DNA of 64,000 nucleotides, taken from assembly GCA_903813345.2 (NCBI GenBank), contig CAIIXF020000002.1, forward strand, positions 10,808,150 through 10,872,149, written 5' to 3'. A program made the position numbers and the translations under genes. Of the stretch, positions 23,125 to 33,601 are shown piece by piece. The first letter of the stretch is position 1. Every line of letters begins with the position of its first letter. The notes below the pieces were generated by a model. It made no database searches, was not told where the DNA came from, and worked only from the letters and a program-made list of their open reading frames with translations. This DNA comes from Owenia fusiformis. Its lineage: Eukaryota; Annelida; Polychaeta; Sabellida; Oweniidae.

Positions 23125-26100
23125 CTACCAATTGTATCTATCTGGAGGTTTCCTTTGTCTCTGTGGATACCTAGCTTTCACTGTAGTACTAGGTTTAGGA
23201 CTGGATACAGCTGTGTTTTTAGGCTTGCTTACAGCTGTGACTTTGGGTCTGGGAGCAGCTGTGTCTTTAGGGCTAGAGACAGCTGTGACATTAGTATCTG
23301 GGACAGTTATGATACTAGTATTTAAGGCATTTGAGTCTGTTGCCTTTGGCACAACTGTTATTGGCACTAAGGGTATATCAGCTGTTTTTGGTGTATTGTG
23401 AGGCATTGGAGAGATATCTTGGCTAGGCTGATCAAATGGTGTTATATCAATGGGGCCTAGTCCACCACTTTGAAGCTGATCTACATGTCTGCGCCATCTC
23501 AGACCATTGTCGACCTCCACAGTGTATGTCAAGGGTCCTAGTCTGGAAATCACTATGGCTTCAGACCATTTCTTACCATGCCCTCTATAATCCCGAGCAA
23601 GTACATGATCACCTATGTTGAACTCTCTATAAGGTCCAAGTTGTAGAGCTACCCGAGTAGTTTGGCGTTGAATAACTTCATTTTTCAAGTTAGGCTTCAC
23701 AAGTGATAAGCGAGTCCTCAGGTTCCGTTTTAGAAAGAGTGAAGCTGGTGTTTCATTTGTAAGGGCATGAGGGGTATTCCTGTAACTTAACAAGAATTTA
23801 CACAGTTTCTGTTGAGTATTGCCCTTCTCATACTTCATGCATTTGAGAGAATGTTTGAATGACTGGACCATTCTTTCTGCTTGGCCATTGGTGGAAGGTT
23901 GCATTGGGGCACTAGTGAGATGACGTATACCATTGGCTTTCATGAAATGTTCAAATTCATCAGATGTGAATTGAGGTCCGTTGTCACTCACAAGCTGTTC
24001 AGGGACACCATATCTTGCAAATAATGGTCTTAACAGTTCAATTGTGGCAGTTGATGTAGTAGATTTTGTACTAAGTACTTCAGGCCACTTTGAATATGAG
24101 TCCACAATAATCAAGTGCATACTTCCAAATATCGGTCCAGCATAATCAACATGGATACGTTTCCATGGTGATTCTGGCCATTCCCATGGATGTAATGGGG
24201 CTTTTCGAGGCATTCTTGCATGTTCAGAGCAACCATGACAAGATTTAGTGAGTGATTCGAGATCCTTGTCTATATTGTACCAATGAACATGGCTACGTGC
24301 TAGGGCTTTCATTCTGACTATACCCAAGTGTCCTTGATGTAATTCCTCTAGAATAGATTGTTGTAATTTGTGAGGAACAACGACTTTAATCCCCCACAAA
24401 ATGCATCCATTTTGTATTGTCATATCATGTCTCTTTAAATAGTATGAATATAGTTCTTTATTGTCTTTATCAACATTTCCCCATGTATCTGTATGTAAGG
24501 CATTGTAAACAGTTGAGAGAACTGTATCACGGGCAGTTTCCTTGGCAACTGATTTTGCATCTACAGGGAGGGCTTCAATCTGTGAGATATTGAATACAGA
24601 TTGTGTGTCCATCTTAGTGTCCATATCTGGGAGTGGAAGACGACTAAGTGTGTCTGCGTTGGTATGATCCTTAGTATTGCGATATTCAATATTATATGTA
24701 TATCCTTGTAGAAATAACGACCATCGCTGTAGTCGTGCAGCAGCCATGACTGATGTGGACTTTGAGGGGTTAAATAAACTGATCAAGGGCTTATGGTCTG
24801 TAACAATGGTGAATTTACGACCATGGAGATACATATTGAATTTCTTCAGAGCCCAGATGATTGCGTATGCTTCTTTATCCACCATACTATAATTCACTTG
24901 GTGCTCATTTAGGCTTTTGGAAGCATATGCAATGGGGCGCTCTGATTTATCAGGCATTATATGAGATATCACTGCACCTACTCCAGACATTGATGCATCT
25001 GTATCCAATTTAATGGGGAGTTTGGGGTCAAAATGAGTGAGCACTAGATCAGATGATAGATATTCCTTACATTTCACAAATGCTTGCTCACACTGGGCAT
25101 TCCAATTCCACTCTGCATCTTTGTGAAGTAATCCATTGAGTGGGGCTATGATAGAGGCCAGGTTTGGAATGAATTTGTTGTAATACTGGAGTTTGCCCAG
25201 GAAAGAGCGGAGGCTTGGAATATCATAGGGTCGGGGTAATTCCAATATGGCTCTCTTTCTCAGATGATTTATGTAGGCCATTTTTATCTATCACGTGACC
25301 TAGATACGAAACTGATTTTAGCATAAAGCAGCATTTGGCTTTATTTAATCGGAGATTGTGATCCTGTAACACTTGTAGCACTTTATCCAAATTCTGCAGG
25401 TGTTCTTTATCATCGCGACCTGTTACAATTATGTCATCCATGTAACACTGAACACCTGATAAGGGTCGCAGAAGTTGATCCATAGCGCGTTGGAAAATCG
25501 CTGGCGCCACCTTTGTTCCATAATTGAGACGATTGTACACATATAAGCCTTTCGACGTGTTTATTGTTGTATAGGCTTTGGTTTCATCAGATAATTCGAT
25601 CTGATTAAAGGCATTACCCAAATCGAGGGTAGTAAATTTCTCACCGCCTGCTAAATTAGCATAAATATCCTCGATCACTGGCATTGTGTAGATGTTATCC
25701 TCTAATGCAGGGTTAAGAGTTCCCTTATAATCACCGCATATGCGCACGGATCCATTCGATTTCAGAATCGGGAAGCATGGTGTAGCCCATTTACTATTTT
25801 TCACTGGAGAAATTATACCCATATCCTCCAATTTATCTAGTCCTGTTTCCATCTTTTCCTTCATTGCATATGGAACAGGATATGGTTTATAGAATTTAGG
25901 CATTTCATCACCTTTTGGTCTAAATTCAGCCTTAAATCCTGATAAACAACCAAGCTCGTCTTTAAAAAGTTCTTTATGAGACTCAAGAATTTTTCCCAGT
26001 TCAACAGGGTGACTTTGCACATTGTTCACCTGTTTAATTTTATTCCAGTTCAGCTGAAGCTCATGCAGCCATTCTCTTCCCAGGAGGGGTGGACCATTTG

Positions 26101-27232
26101 TAGGAACAATTAACAGGCGTAACTTCCTGTCTTCATTCATATCAGAAGTTACTTTCACAGAAGTTTCACCTTTCGGGTGAATAGGCTGGCCTGTATATGT
26201 ATATAGTTTAATCCTGGTGGGCTGAATGTCCAAATCCTTTCCCAAAAGTTTTTGAGCATCCATTTCAGACATAAGCGTAAATGCTGATCCTGTATCGATT
26301 TCAAAATTCACTTTACGATCATTTATCGACAACATTTCCTTCAGAGGTTTCAATCCTTTGCTGTTTACATTTTTAACATTGATGTAATACAGACTTTTAC
26401 TTTCACTTGAGTCACTATCTGATTGATACTCTGCTTCCAAGGTTTTCACTTTGCGTCCTTTGCCACGTTTCTTTTCCGAACGTTTTCCAGCCTTACTTTT
26501 CTTGCAGGCACGTTTAATATGACCTTCACGATGGCAGGAATGGCACGTTTCATTCTTGTAGAAGCATGTATCTGGGGTGTGACCTCGTCCCAGACAGCGA
26601 AAGCACTGAGCTGTCTGCGGTTTTGGGGCTTCCTGTTTAGTGTCAACTCTATTTACAGCGGGAGTACCCTGCATTTCCCGGAGGTTTTTAGACGTTAATT
26701 CCATAGTAATTGCTTTCTCATATGCCGTTGCGAAATCCATATCATCGTTCATGAGACGTTTCTGTATATAATCGTCACTAATACTGCACACAAGTTTATC
26801 TCGCAGGGCTTCTGGCAAAAAGGTACCAAAATCACATTTATCAGCCATAGATTTTATCACAGACGTATACTCAGCAATAGATTCACCTGCTTGCTGCTCT
26901 CTCTTGTAAAATTTGAAGCGCTCTGCAATGACAAGAGGTTTTGGTGCAAAATGTCTACAGAGAGTGTTCATAACTTCATCAAATTGCAGCTCATGAGGAC
27001 GTCTTGGCGTTGATAAGTCTCTAAGGGTTTTATATGTCTTAGGCCCTATAAGCGTGAGCGTAATCGCAACTTTACGAGTGTCATCATCTTTTATTCCCAT
27101 GGCCTTGAAATACTGAGTCAGTCTTTCAAAGTAAATGTCAATCGTTTCGACTTCCTCGTCGAAATTGCTGAACTTCAAGTCACAACGAAAGTCACTTTCT
27201 GAAGCTCCGTGTTCAGGGTTATGATTATCCAT
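23125..27232 (-). pseudogene. gag-pol region of the gypsy element
   Basis: The order on the minus strand is as follows. A gag capsid block; two CCHC knuckles (CFRCLGRGHTPDTC and CHSCHREGHIKRAC). A retropepsin with FEIDTGSAFTLMS. An RT with YMDDIIV. RNase H with a TDASMSG motif. An integrase with an HHCC zinc module (HQGHLGIVRMKALARSHVHW, then CHGC) and a DDE core (HVDYAGP, VSDNGPQF, then NGQAERMVQS). A C-terminal GPY-like tail is followed by a Ser/Thr/Pro-rich repeat of A(A/V)S(S/R)PK units. The first ATG after the primer site is at 27232. Domain order RT-RH-IN fixes Ty3/gypsy. One apparent break is present; otherwise the frames are clean, consistent with youth. Confidence 0.85.
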
Positions 27233-27248
27233 GATTCTCGTCGCCAAT

Positions 27249-27426
27249 TGTTACATATATACTAAGAAAACAGACAAATCCAGTTTAGGAAATTCACGTG
27301 TATTTTCAATCACCGGCCATTACTAAAAACCTATACAAGTGCGACATCTATCTTTAGATGTAAAAGTTTATGTGCTTAAGGAGCTACTTAGATTTATGAT
27401 TACATACATGTACATATAACATAACA
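27249..27426 (-). repeat. LTR (5' LTR of the minus-strand gypsy element)
   Basis: 178 bp, identical by eye to 22682-22859, and followed on its outer side by the second atttg target copy (27427-27431). The primer-binding region lies just inside, at 27230-27248. Confidence 0.9.
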
Positions 27427-27918
27427 ATTTGTTTCTTGAACCGGTTGGTAGCAGAGTTAACATTGTTTATCTTTTTACCTTTGTTTTCTTTTATGTCAAG
27501 TGCAGTTATAAGGCGATCGAATTTGTTTTGGAGTTCGTCTTTTTCGGACAATATAACTCTCATAAAGATGTTCATATCTTTCATTTTTTTCTTTTCATTG
27601 ACTATTTCACTATAAAGCTCTGCGATATTCTCGAATTCCGAATCAAAGACGATAATTTCTTAACTTTCCTGCTAATGGCATATTTTCCTCTTCCAGAGGA
27701 TTTGCGTATTTCTGACTTCGCAACCATTGCCCGTAATCTAAGATTAGCCAGGAGTCTTTCCAACATGGGGTTGATTTTAAAGCATGATTTTGGGAGATTA
27801 TTATTTATTATGTCAATCATATTGAGTTTTTCGTTTGAATCTTCTTCCATTTTTATTTGGCACAGCTCAAAGTTTGTTAGAAGAAAACTTGACTGGCCCT
27901 TGCCATGTATAACCTCAA
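27427..27918 (-). pseudogene. Gene A, upstream coding segment
   Basis: Minus-strand coding sequence reads toward the gypsy insertion: VEVIHGKGQSSFLLTNFEL, a basic KSEIRKSSGRGKYAISRK block, KKLSSLIRNSRIS, then MKDMNIFMRVILSEKDELQ and NSATNRFKKQ at 27432. Across the insertion the codons join in frame with IIIENCRKALWF. A likely 3' splice site (TATGGTCACAG) sits at 27919-27929, and the Lys/Arg-rich helices may be nuclear-localising or DNA-binding. A frameshift or stop is possible near 27590-27605, where the frame changes. Confidence 0.5.
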
Positions 27919-28009
27919 CTGTGACCATAATTAAAATTAGCGTTTGAGTTTGAGATAATAATGACAACTATGCTGGATTCATAATTCTCTACTGATAAAC
28001 TTGTAAACT

Positions 28010-28216
28010 AGATAGTAGAAAATCTTTCTGTGACAAATTCAATGTCAATTGCTTCATATGGCATAGGATGTCCCTTACAAAATTTCACTTTTAAAGTCAT
28101 TCTCATTGGAAAGCTAATCTTGCGTCCGGACCGTTCACCTTTAAACTGGTTCCAGCAATCTGGAAAGTTCAAATGTTCAAAATCCTCTCTGCTGAACAGC
28201 CTGGTTTTCTCCACTG
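28010..28216 (-). pseudogene. Gene A, putative internal exon
   Basis: Minus-strand frame VEKTRLFSREDFEHLNFPD, then CWNQFKGERSGRKISFPM and so on, follows a convincing acceptor (TTTTAATTCCAG) at 28217. The frame ends FVTERFSTI and a stop near 28008; no good donor is evident. Sequence composition is coding-like but I recognise no domain. Assignment to gene A is by strand and position only. Confidence 0.4.
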
Positions 28217-30082
28217 GAATTAAAACAAAATTGTATTTAATATACATTACACTTTAGTATGTTATATAGATAGGTGAATATGATGTTAACATGGAGATCC
28301 ATTGTTATATATATGATGTTAACACAAAGATCAATGCCATATTGATGATGTTAACATAGAGATCAATTTGACATACTGTAGGTAATGTCAAGACAGAGTT
28401 CAATATCTTATAGGTTGTGCGGCCCTCAGTTGTATTGGGCAAACTGACTGTATACTTTTTTATTAAGCTGATGATCCATAAATGTAATGCCTATGATTGC
28501 CAAACTATTCAAAAATAGGCAAGGGTTTCGAAGAATAAAATTCATTTAAGAAGGGTACTTATGTCCTGGATGAATTCATGGCCAGGGACTGTCCAATGTA
28601 CTGAATAATGTGACGAACACGATGAGATATACTAGTATGTTGCATTATACAATTAATATGAATATTGTACAAAGAATATATGTAATTATCTGGGTGGTCA
28701 GTATTATTAATTACAGCCGTCTAGTTCTAAATTATAAAAGAATTGAGTTGATTCCCAATTAGCTATTCCCAATACTGTATGTTTCGTTTCTGAGTTTACA
28801 GTATATTGTATCCGTACACTTCTATATTTTGATCTTTACTTACGTCCAAACAAATGACGAAACACATCGAGTCGAAATGCCACAAGGCCACACCTCCCCG
28901 TCCTTTTGCCAAGCCTCTCCCTTATAACAAAAAGTAGGTTGTCTGTGTTTGATTGGATAAGTTCGTTGTTTACAACTGGGTATCTGAAACATATCGAACG
29001 TAAGGTTCACATATCGATAGAGTAAACTTTGACATGTATATCTTCGATCAACGCTCGGAGAAGTGTACCAATCACCTGACATTAAAAAAAATTTAGCTAT
29101 CTGAGGCTGTTTTCTTTGGTAGGCACTTAATTAATCAATTATTAATTCATTAAAGTTTTCAATTAGACATCTCAACTGAAGGCCTAATTCATTTGGATCA
29201 TTACAAACATTAACAAAGTTGCTTTTTGAAAATATTGCTTCCAAACAATTTCAAGTCTGATTTGATGCCACTGGACGGGCACTGGACAAACAACTTGACT
29301 CTATGACAGTGGCTAATGGCTATGCAATAGGCCTATGTGTGCGAGGCAACTGGCTCGCCAAAACTTTGCAGAAAAATATTAATTCAGACTGAATTGAAAC
29401 TGTTAAAAAGTCTCATAATGGGCTTTGACAATGTTTATGTAAAATCATATGGAGGTCGAATGTATACCTGTATATGTATTCAAATGTGCTGGAGCATCTG
29501 CTGTTTAAGGGCTCCCACGTACTATCTTAAAGGCTGAATCCCTTCCACTTTACTAGATAACCTTTACTAGTTGACTGAAAAAGGAAAACCAGACTATTTG
29601 TCAAAGGTGGGCTACACGATTTCATTGATGAATGCTAAGCTAAATGAACAATGCACAGATTCCTGGGGCGCCAATCTACCTATATAGAATCTAGTATAGT
29701 TCGAACGATAAATAATAAATTGTGGATTTGCTGAAGTAAGGATTTCACATGTTAAAAATAATTGGGAATTTTCACTGAAGAGGCCAACCATACATCAATA
29801 GCCTAGATGAGAGTATACAAAATGTAAAATATACAAATTTTAGTGGATAGCCAGACGTAGACGATTGCAAACTATAGACTTTCAAACCACCATCCATTGT
29901 TTATCATTTATTTATCGTCCAAACTGTATGCGGCTAAATCTAATTCTATTTTATCAACTGTCAAATTATGATTTGAATGATTTCTGCATCATTTCAACTT
30001 CAAGTCCAATTCTGTGTTTGATTTCAATCTCATAAATCTGAATGAAATGTACCATTCATCAAAGAAACGTGACATAACTTAC
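28217..30082 (-). other. Probable intron of gene A
   Basis: Non-coding, AT-rich stretch between putative exons. An acceptor-like TTTTTTTAATGTCAG at ~29070 is followed by a short open segment (GTGATTGGTACACTTC...), so another small exon may lie near 29000-29068, but its reading phase does not fit the neighbours cleanly. Confidence 0.35.
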
Positions 30083-30208
30083 CTTTGTTATGATACGATC
30101 TACATCGTACTCATCAGAGTAGGATAATAATTTAATTTTACTGGGCCTAAGATCCGCTTTGTTTTGAAAATAAGACAGGAAATCTACTCGCACTCCTCTT
30201 GTTTTCAT
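30083..30208 (-). CDS. Gene A, putative first exon
   Basis: An ATG at 30208 opens exactly 42 codons (MKTRGVRVDFLSYFQNKADL ... VDRIITK) ending at a strong donor AAAG|GTAAGT (30082 downward). The phase is 0. The acidic SDEYDVD tail resembles the starts of nuclear proteins; no domain is recognised. Linkage to gene A is inferred from strand and from there being no other minus-strand start between. Confidence 0.45.
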
Positions 30209-30500
30209 GATCTGGTTTACACTGTAAACAAGATTTGGCGCGACTTATAAAACCTCGCGCGGACGTTTTAGTACTCGATTACTGTAACGCTATTGGATCA
30301 GCGGAATCACGTGACAATAACAATAGGTTTAAAAGCACGTGGTAAAATGACGCTAAAATCTCGATATGGGTATACAATCATTAATAAAAAATCAGTACTA
30401 TTCTCCCAGGGACTATTCTTATTCAATGTAAGTAATAATATAGTATAGTAAGTAACATGTATACACCACGCATTACCAACTCAGTACACTAGGGGACTTT

Positions 30501-30923
30501 TTAAGGACAGGGTGCATGTTGGGAAATTTTCTGCATTCCTCAATTGAGTCACATGTTATTTTTCAAACATGAATAACTCCTTCCCCATATTGTCTAAATC
30601 TTCCAAGTTTGCACAAAGAGTGCACTTCTGTGCCTAGAAAAGCCTTGTGAGAAGGTTTGTTTTGTAAAATGTATAAAAAATGAGAAAATTCAGTGAAAAA
30701 AATTTCTGAAAATCTTCTGATTTTTTTCACTGAATTTTCTTGTTTTTTATACACTTTATCAAAACATTCTTCTCACAAGTCTTTTCTAGGCACATAAGTG
30801 CACTCTTTGGGCAAAACTGGAAGATATTAGACAATGAAGGGAAGGAGTGATTCTTGTTTGAAAAATAACATGTGACTCAATTGAGGAATGCAGAAAATTT
30901 CCCATCATGCACCCTGAGCTTAA
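30501..30923. mobile_element. TTAA-flanked palindromic MITE, copy 2
   Basis: Second copy of the 17575-17996 element in reverse orientation, 423 bp. TTAA lies at 30501-30504 and 30920-30923. Its ~200 bp arms fold on each other around a centre near 30712. Between-copy identity looks above 90%, so both are fairly recent. Confidence 0.8.
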
Positions 30924-32235
30924 ACATTTTTAACGTATTCCTGGGCCTCAGATTTTGATTGCTTCACCTGTTGGACCCCATTCTCACTGTAATGACCTTG
31001 CTATGATTTTATGGATAATATATATGGGCGTAAATAAGTCTGATTACATTTGATTAAATAGATTGAGTTCGAATTGCAACTTCAAGTTACTATTGTACTT
31101 GGATATATAAAAGTGGCCAAATCAAAGAAAGATGGCAGCACAGTATGTCACTGAAGTGACATAAAATGTCAGGAATCTGCTACCATCTCTCAATTACCCA
31201 AATAATTGCACATAAAACAAGCATGTAAAGTTCTGTATATCAAAATGTATAAAAAGGTTTATTGCTTTAAAGTACAAAAATATCAAACTATTTTACCCGA
31301 TTGTTACTTGGGATACATTATGCATGTTAAGACTAGTCAATATCTCTTTGTTATGGCTGTGCTATGATTGACTAATACTGACAGTGATCAAGTTATGTGA
31401 AATACTGAATAATACAGAAAATACTGTATCAATGAGGAATGCTATAGAAGCATAACTTGAGCAATCTCTCTTTAACTTATAAAATTGACTTTGAATCTTT
31501 CTATGAAATGAAATGACAATTCTCTTACACTGTCATGTCACTTTGAAGTGACTTGAAAGTGTCACTCAGCAATAAAAATGAAAAACTACTTTTACCAGTT
31601 TCACGCAGAATCTGGTTCTAAGGTGACTACAAAAATATAAAGACTGGAATCTCAATCACAGCACCAGCCAAGTTTAATTGGTAAAAATCACAAGTATTTA
31701 CACTGATCACAATTATATCACCATTATTTGGTGTTTAAGCATTTGGCTCTGCGATTTGACGGAGTCTTGGCAAGAAAAATAACACAAAATTTTATGTACA
31801 CTGACTACTCCAGGGTGACTAGAACTACTGAATATGTACACACAGCGGATACAAATGAAAATAAAGTATCGAAAATATTAGGTTTGCAAGTATCGACCCT
31901 GGACAACCAACCAGCTGACTGTATGTGTACAAAACCTAGATGGCAGTTATCCAAATACACAGCAAACTAATATTCTAGACACTAAAATTGAGCAATATCA
32001 CTTAACATGTGGTAATGTGATTCCAACATGTAGTGAAATGAAATCTATAAAAATCCGCAAAGTATCAAAATATGTCAAATATCGGTCCTTCAGTAATGAG
32101 ATTCTTTTTTATGGTATCGATATCGATATAATATATACAACTGTAATAAAAGATGCAAAATGTTAGTGCAATCTCCTGTTACAGAACAAACCCCAATCTG
32201 GGCAAATAGCTCAAATGTCAGACTCCATGCAGTTG
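30924..32235. other. No recognised gene; two small palindromes
   Basis: Nothing recognisable is coded here. TATGTCACT-GA-AGTGACATA (31144-31163) and GTCACTT-TG-AAGTGAC (31537-31552) are two related palindromes about 390 bp apart, sharing a GTCACT core. A frame at 31728-31970 (+) shows no domain. Confidence 0.4.
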
Positions 32236-32813
32236 ATTATTATCCCATCGAACGAAGTTCGGAGGAATATAGGGAACGCCTCCGTCCGTCTGTCCGTCCG
32301 TCTGTCCGTCCGTCCGTCCATCCGTCCGGCCGTACGTACGTCCGTCCGTCTGTCCGGGCAATAACTCATACCGTTGGCCCGATTTTGTTCATACTTTGTA
32401 CACATATACCCCATGGAAGTAGAAGTTCTGCTCGAAAGCCGATTTTCAAAATGGCCACTCATTTCAAAATGGCTGCCATTTTAGTGCCGAATTTAAACTA
32501 ATTTAGGTGCCATATGTAAAACTGTAATAGCAATATGTTTTAGATGTCAAAAAATTATATGGGACATTAATAAAGCTAGAAATGTAGATATTAAAGAAGC
32601 ACATGGCAGCCATCTTGAAAAATGGCGGCCTTTACTCGTTATTTTACTGATTTTTGCTGTAACTCGAAAAGTAGTGGAGGGATTTTGTTCATATTTGGTA
32701 TGTGAATACTATAAACATTGCACACTGTCTAAAGACACTTTTGGTAGAAGGTGGCCATTTTAAAAAATGGCCACTATTTTGAAAAATGGCCGCCATTTTG
32801 AAAAATGGCCGCT
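32236..32813. repeat. Dispersed repeat with (CCGT)n and ATGGCCGCCATTTT units
   Basis: GAACGAAGTTCGGAGG and then GGAACGCCTCC lead into an imperfect (CCGT)n/(CTGT) microsatellite at ~32279-32357. It continues as ATAACTCATACCGTTGGCCC and several phrases of the type AAAATGGC(C/G)GCCATTTT, three of them nearly in tandem at 32755-32810. The arrangement looks like a dispersed invertebrate repeat. The apparent proteins read through it (Arg/Pro/Ser repeats) are artefacts of the microsatellite. Confidence 0.65.
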
Positions 32814-33601
32814 TTGGATTCTGTTTTACTACTTGGTAGTTTTACCGACTGAGCCCTTGGTTTTGGATGTTCAATGATAGGCTTGCCCTTTCTAGGTATC
32901 ACCACTTTTCTATTGAATTTTGCTTTGGATTCTGTTTTACTACTTGGTAGTTTTACCGGCTGTGTCCTTGTTTTTAGATGTTCAACGATTGGCTTGTCCA
33001 AGCCCACAATGTGTTGGTACTTGGAAATCAAGGCATCCAGTTTCTCCTCTGTGTTTGGCTTCTTGGTACTTTTTGTGGCAGACTCAACACACTGAGTTTT
33101 ACCACTATTAAAGAATAAATCACTTTTCAGAGCGTCAGTATATTTGTTTGGTTCGCTATTAATGACCGAATCAGGTAAACTGTCAAAGGTGAGGTATTGC
33201 ATTGGATCGTACACCAATGTGCTGTCAGAATCATCATCGAAGATGTCAGGTGGACAATCAATTGGCAAATTGTCCTTTGTCCAAGGCTGTAATGGGACAA
33301 AGGGCGCTACTGCAGTAGATACTGTATTGGTTAGACATTCCGCAGAAAGAGATGTTGTAGATGTGGTAGTGGGAGGAATATAGGTGATAATAGGGCTTGC
33401 TGCTGGAGTCTGTTTGGTATGATTCTCCTTATGACGTTGTATTTTGTCGGGATTAGACTTCAGTATACGCATCTTGCAGCCTTGCACCTCACAGGAAATA
33501 TAGGAATGACAAAGCTCGCAATGAACTTTCAGTTGATCTTCTTTGGGAAATGTAGCGCAACAACGCTGCCCGTGCCGCCTGTATCTATCGCATATAAACA
33601 T
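32774..33601 (-). CDS. Extra ORF downstream of gypsy pol, C2H2 zinc-finger-like
   Basis: A clean 275-residue frame in the position where some retroelements carry env or an accessory gene. Residues 1-65 hold Cys/His pairs spaced like C2H2 fingers (CDRYRRHGQRCC, QLKVHCELCHSY, CKMRILKSNPDKIQRHKENH). The middle is Thr/Pro- and Asp-rich. The tail contains a 37-residue tandem repeat, seen in DNA as a 111 bp unit from 32812 and 32923 (KLPSSKTESKA in both). There is no signal peptide or membrane segment, so it is not an envelope. A TTAATTTCAG directly precedes the ATG and could be an acceptor. The last ~10 residues read into the dispersed repeat at 32755-32813. Confidence 0.55.
   Translation of the reverse strand: MFICDRYRRHGQRCCATFPKEDQLKVHCELCHSYISCEVQGCKMRILKSNPDKIQRHKENHTKQTPAASPIITYIPPTTTSTTSLSAECLTNTVSTAVAPFVPLQPWTKDNLPIDCPPDIFDDDSDSTLVYDPMQYLTFDSLPDSVINSEPNKYTDALKSDLFFNSGKTQCVESATKSTKKPNTEEKLDALISKYQHIVGLDKPIVEHLKTRTQPVKLPSSKTESKAKFNRKVVIPRKGKPIIEHPKPRAQSVKLPSSKTESKAAIFQNGGHFSK

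Larger units (their letters stand above)
22682..27426 (-). mobile_element. Ty3/gypsy LTR retrotransposon, nearly whole
   Basis: The 178 bp LTRs at 22682-22859 and 27249-27426 look identical by eye and end TG...CA. The 5 bp target duplication is atttg (22677-22681 and 27427-27431). The element reads on the minus strand: a TTGGCGACGAGAATC primer-binding region adjoins the right LTR, and a purine-rich AGAGGAGGTAA adjoins the left one. The interior encodes gag and pol with all expected domains. It appears nearly whole with about one break. Identical LTRs imply a very recent insertion, into gene A: removing the element and one target copy leaves gene A's frame continuous. Confidence 0.9.

Noticed and set aside
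23113-23401. Plus-strand hydrophobic or repetitive frames
   Set aside because: They are antisense shadows of the Ser/Thr/Pro-rich tail of the gypsy pol.
32160-32501. Arg/Pro/Ser repeat proteins on both strands
   Set aside because: They are read-through of the (CCGT)n microsatellite, not genes.
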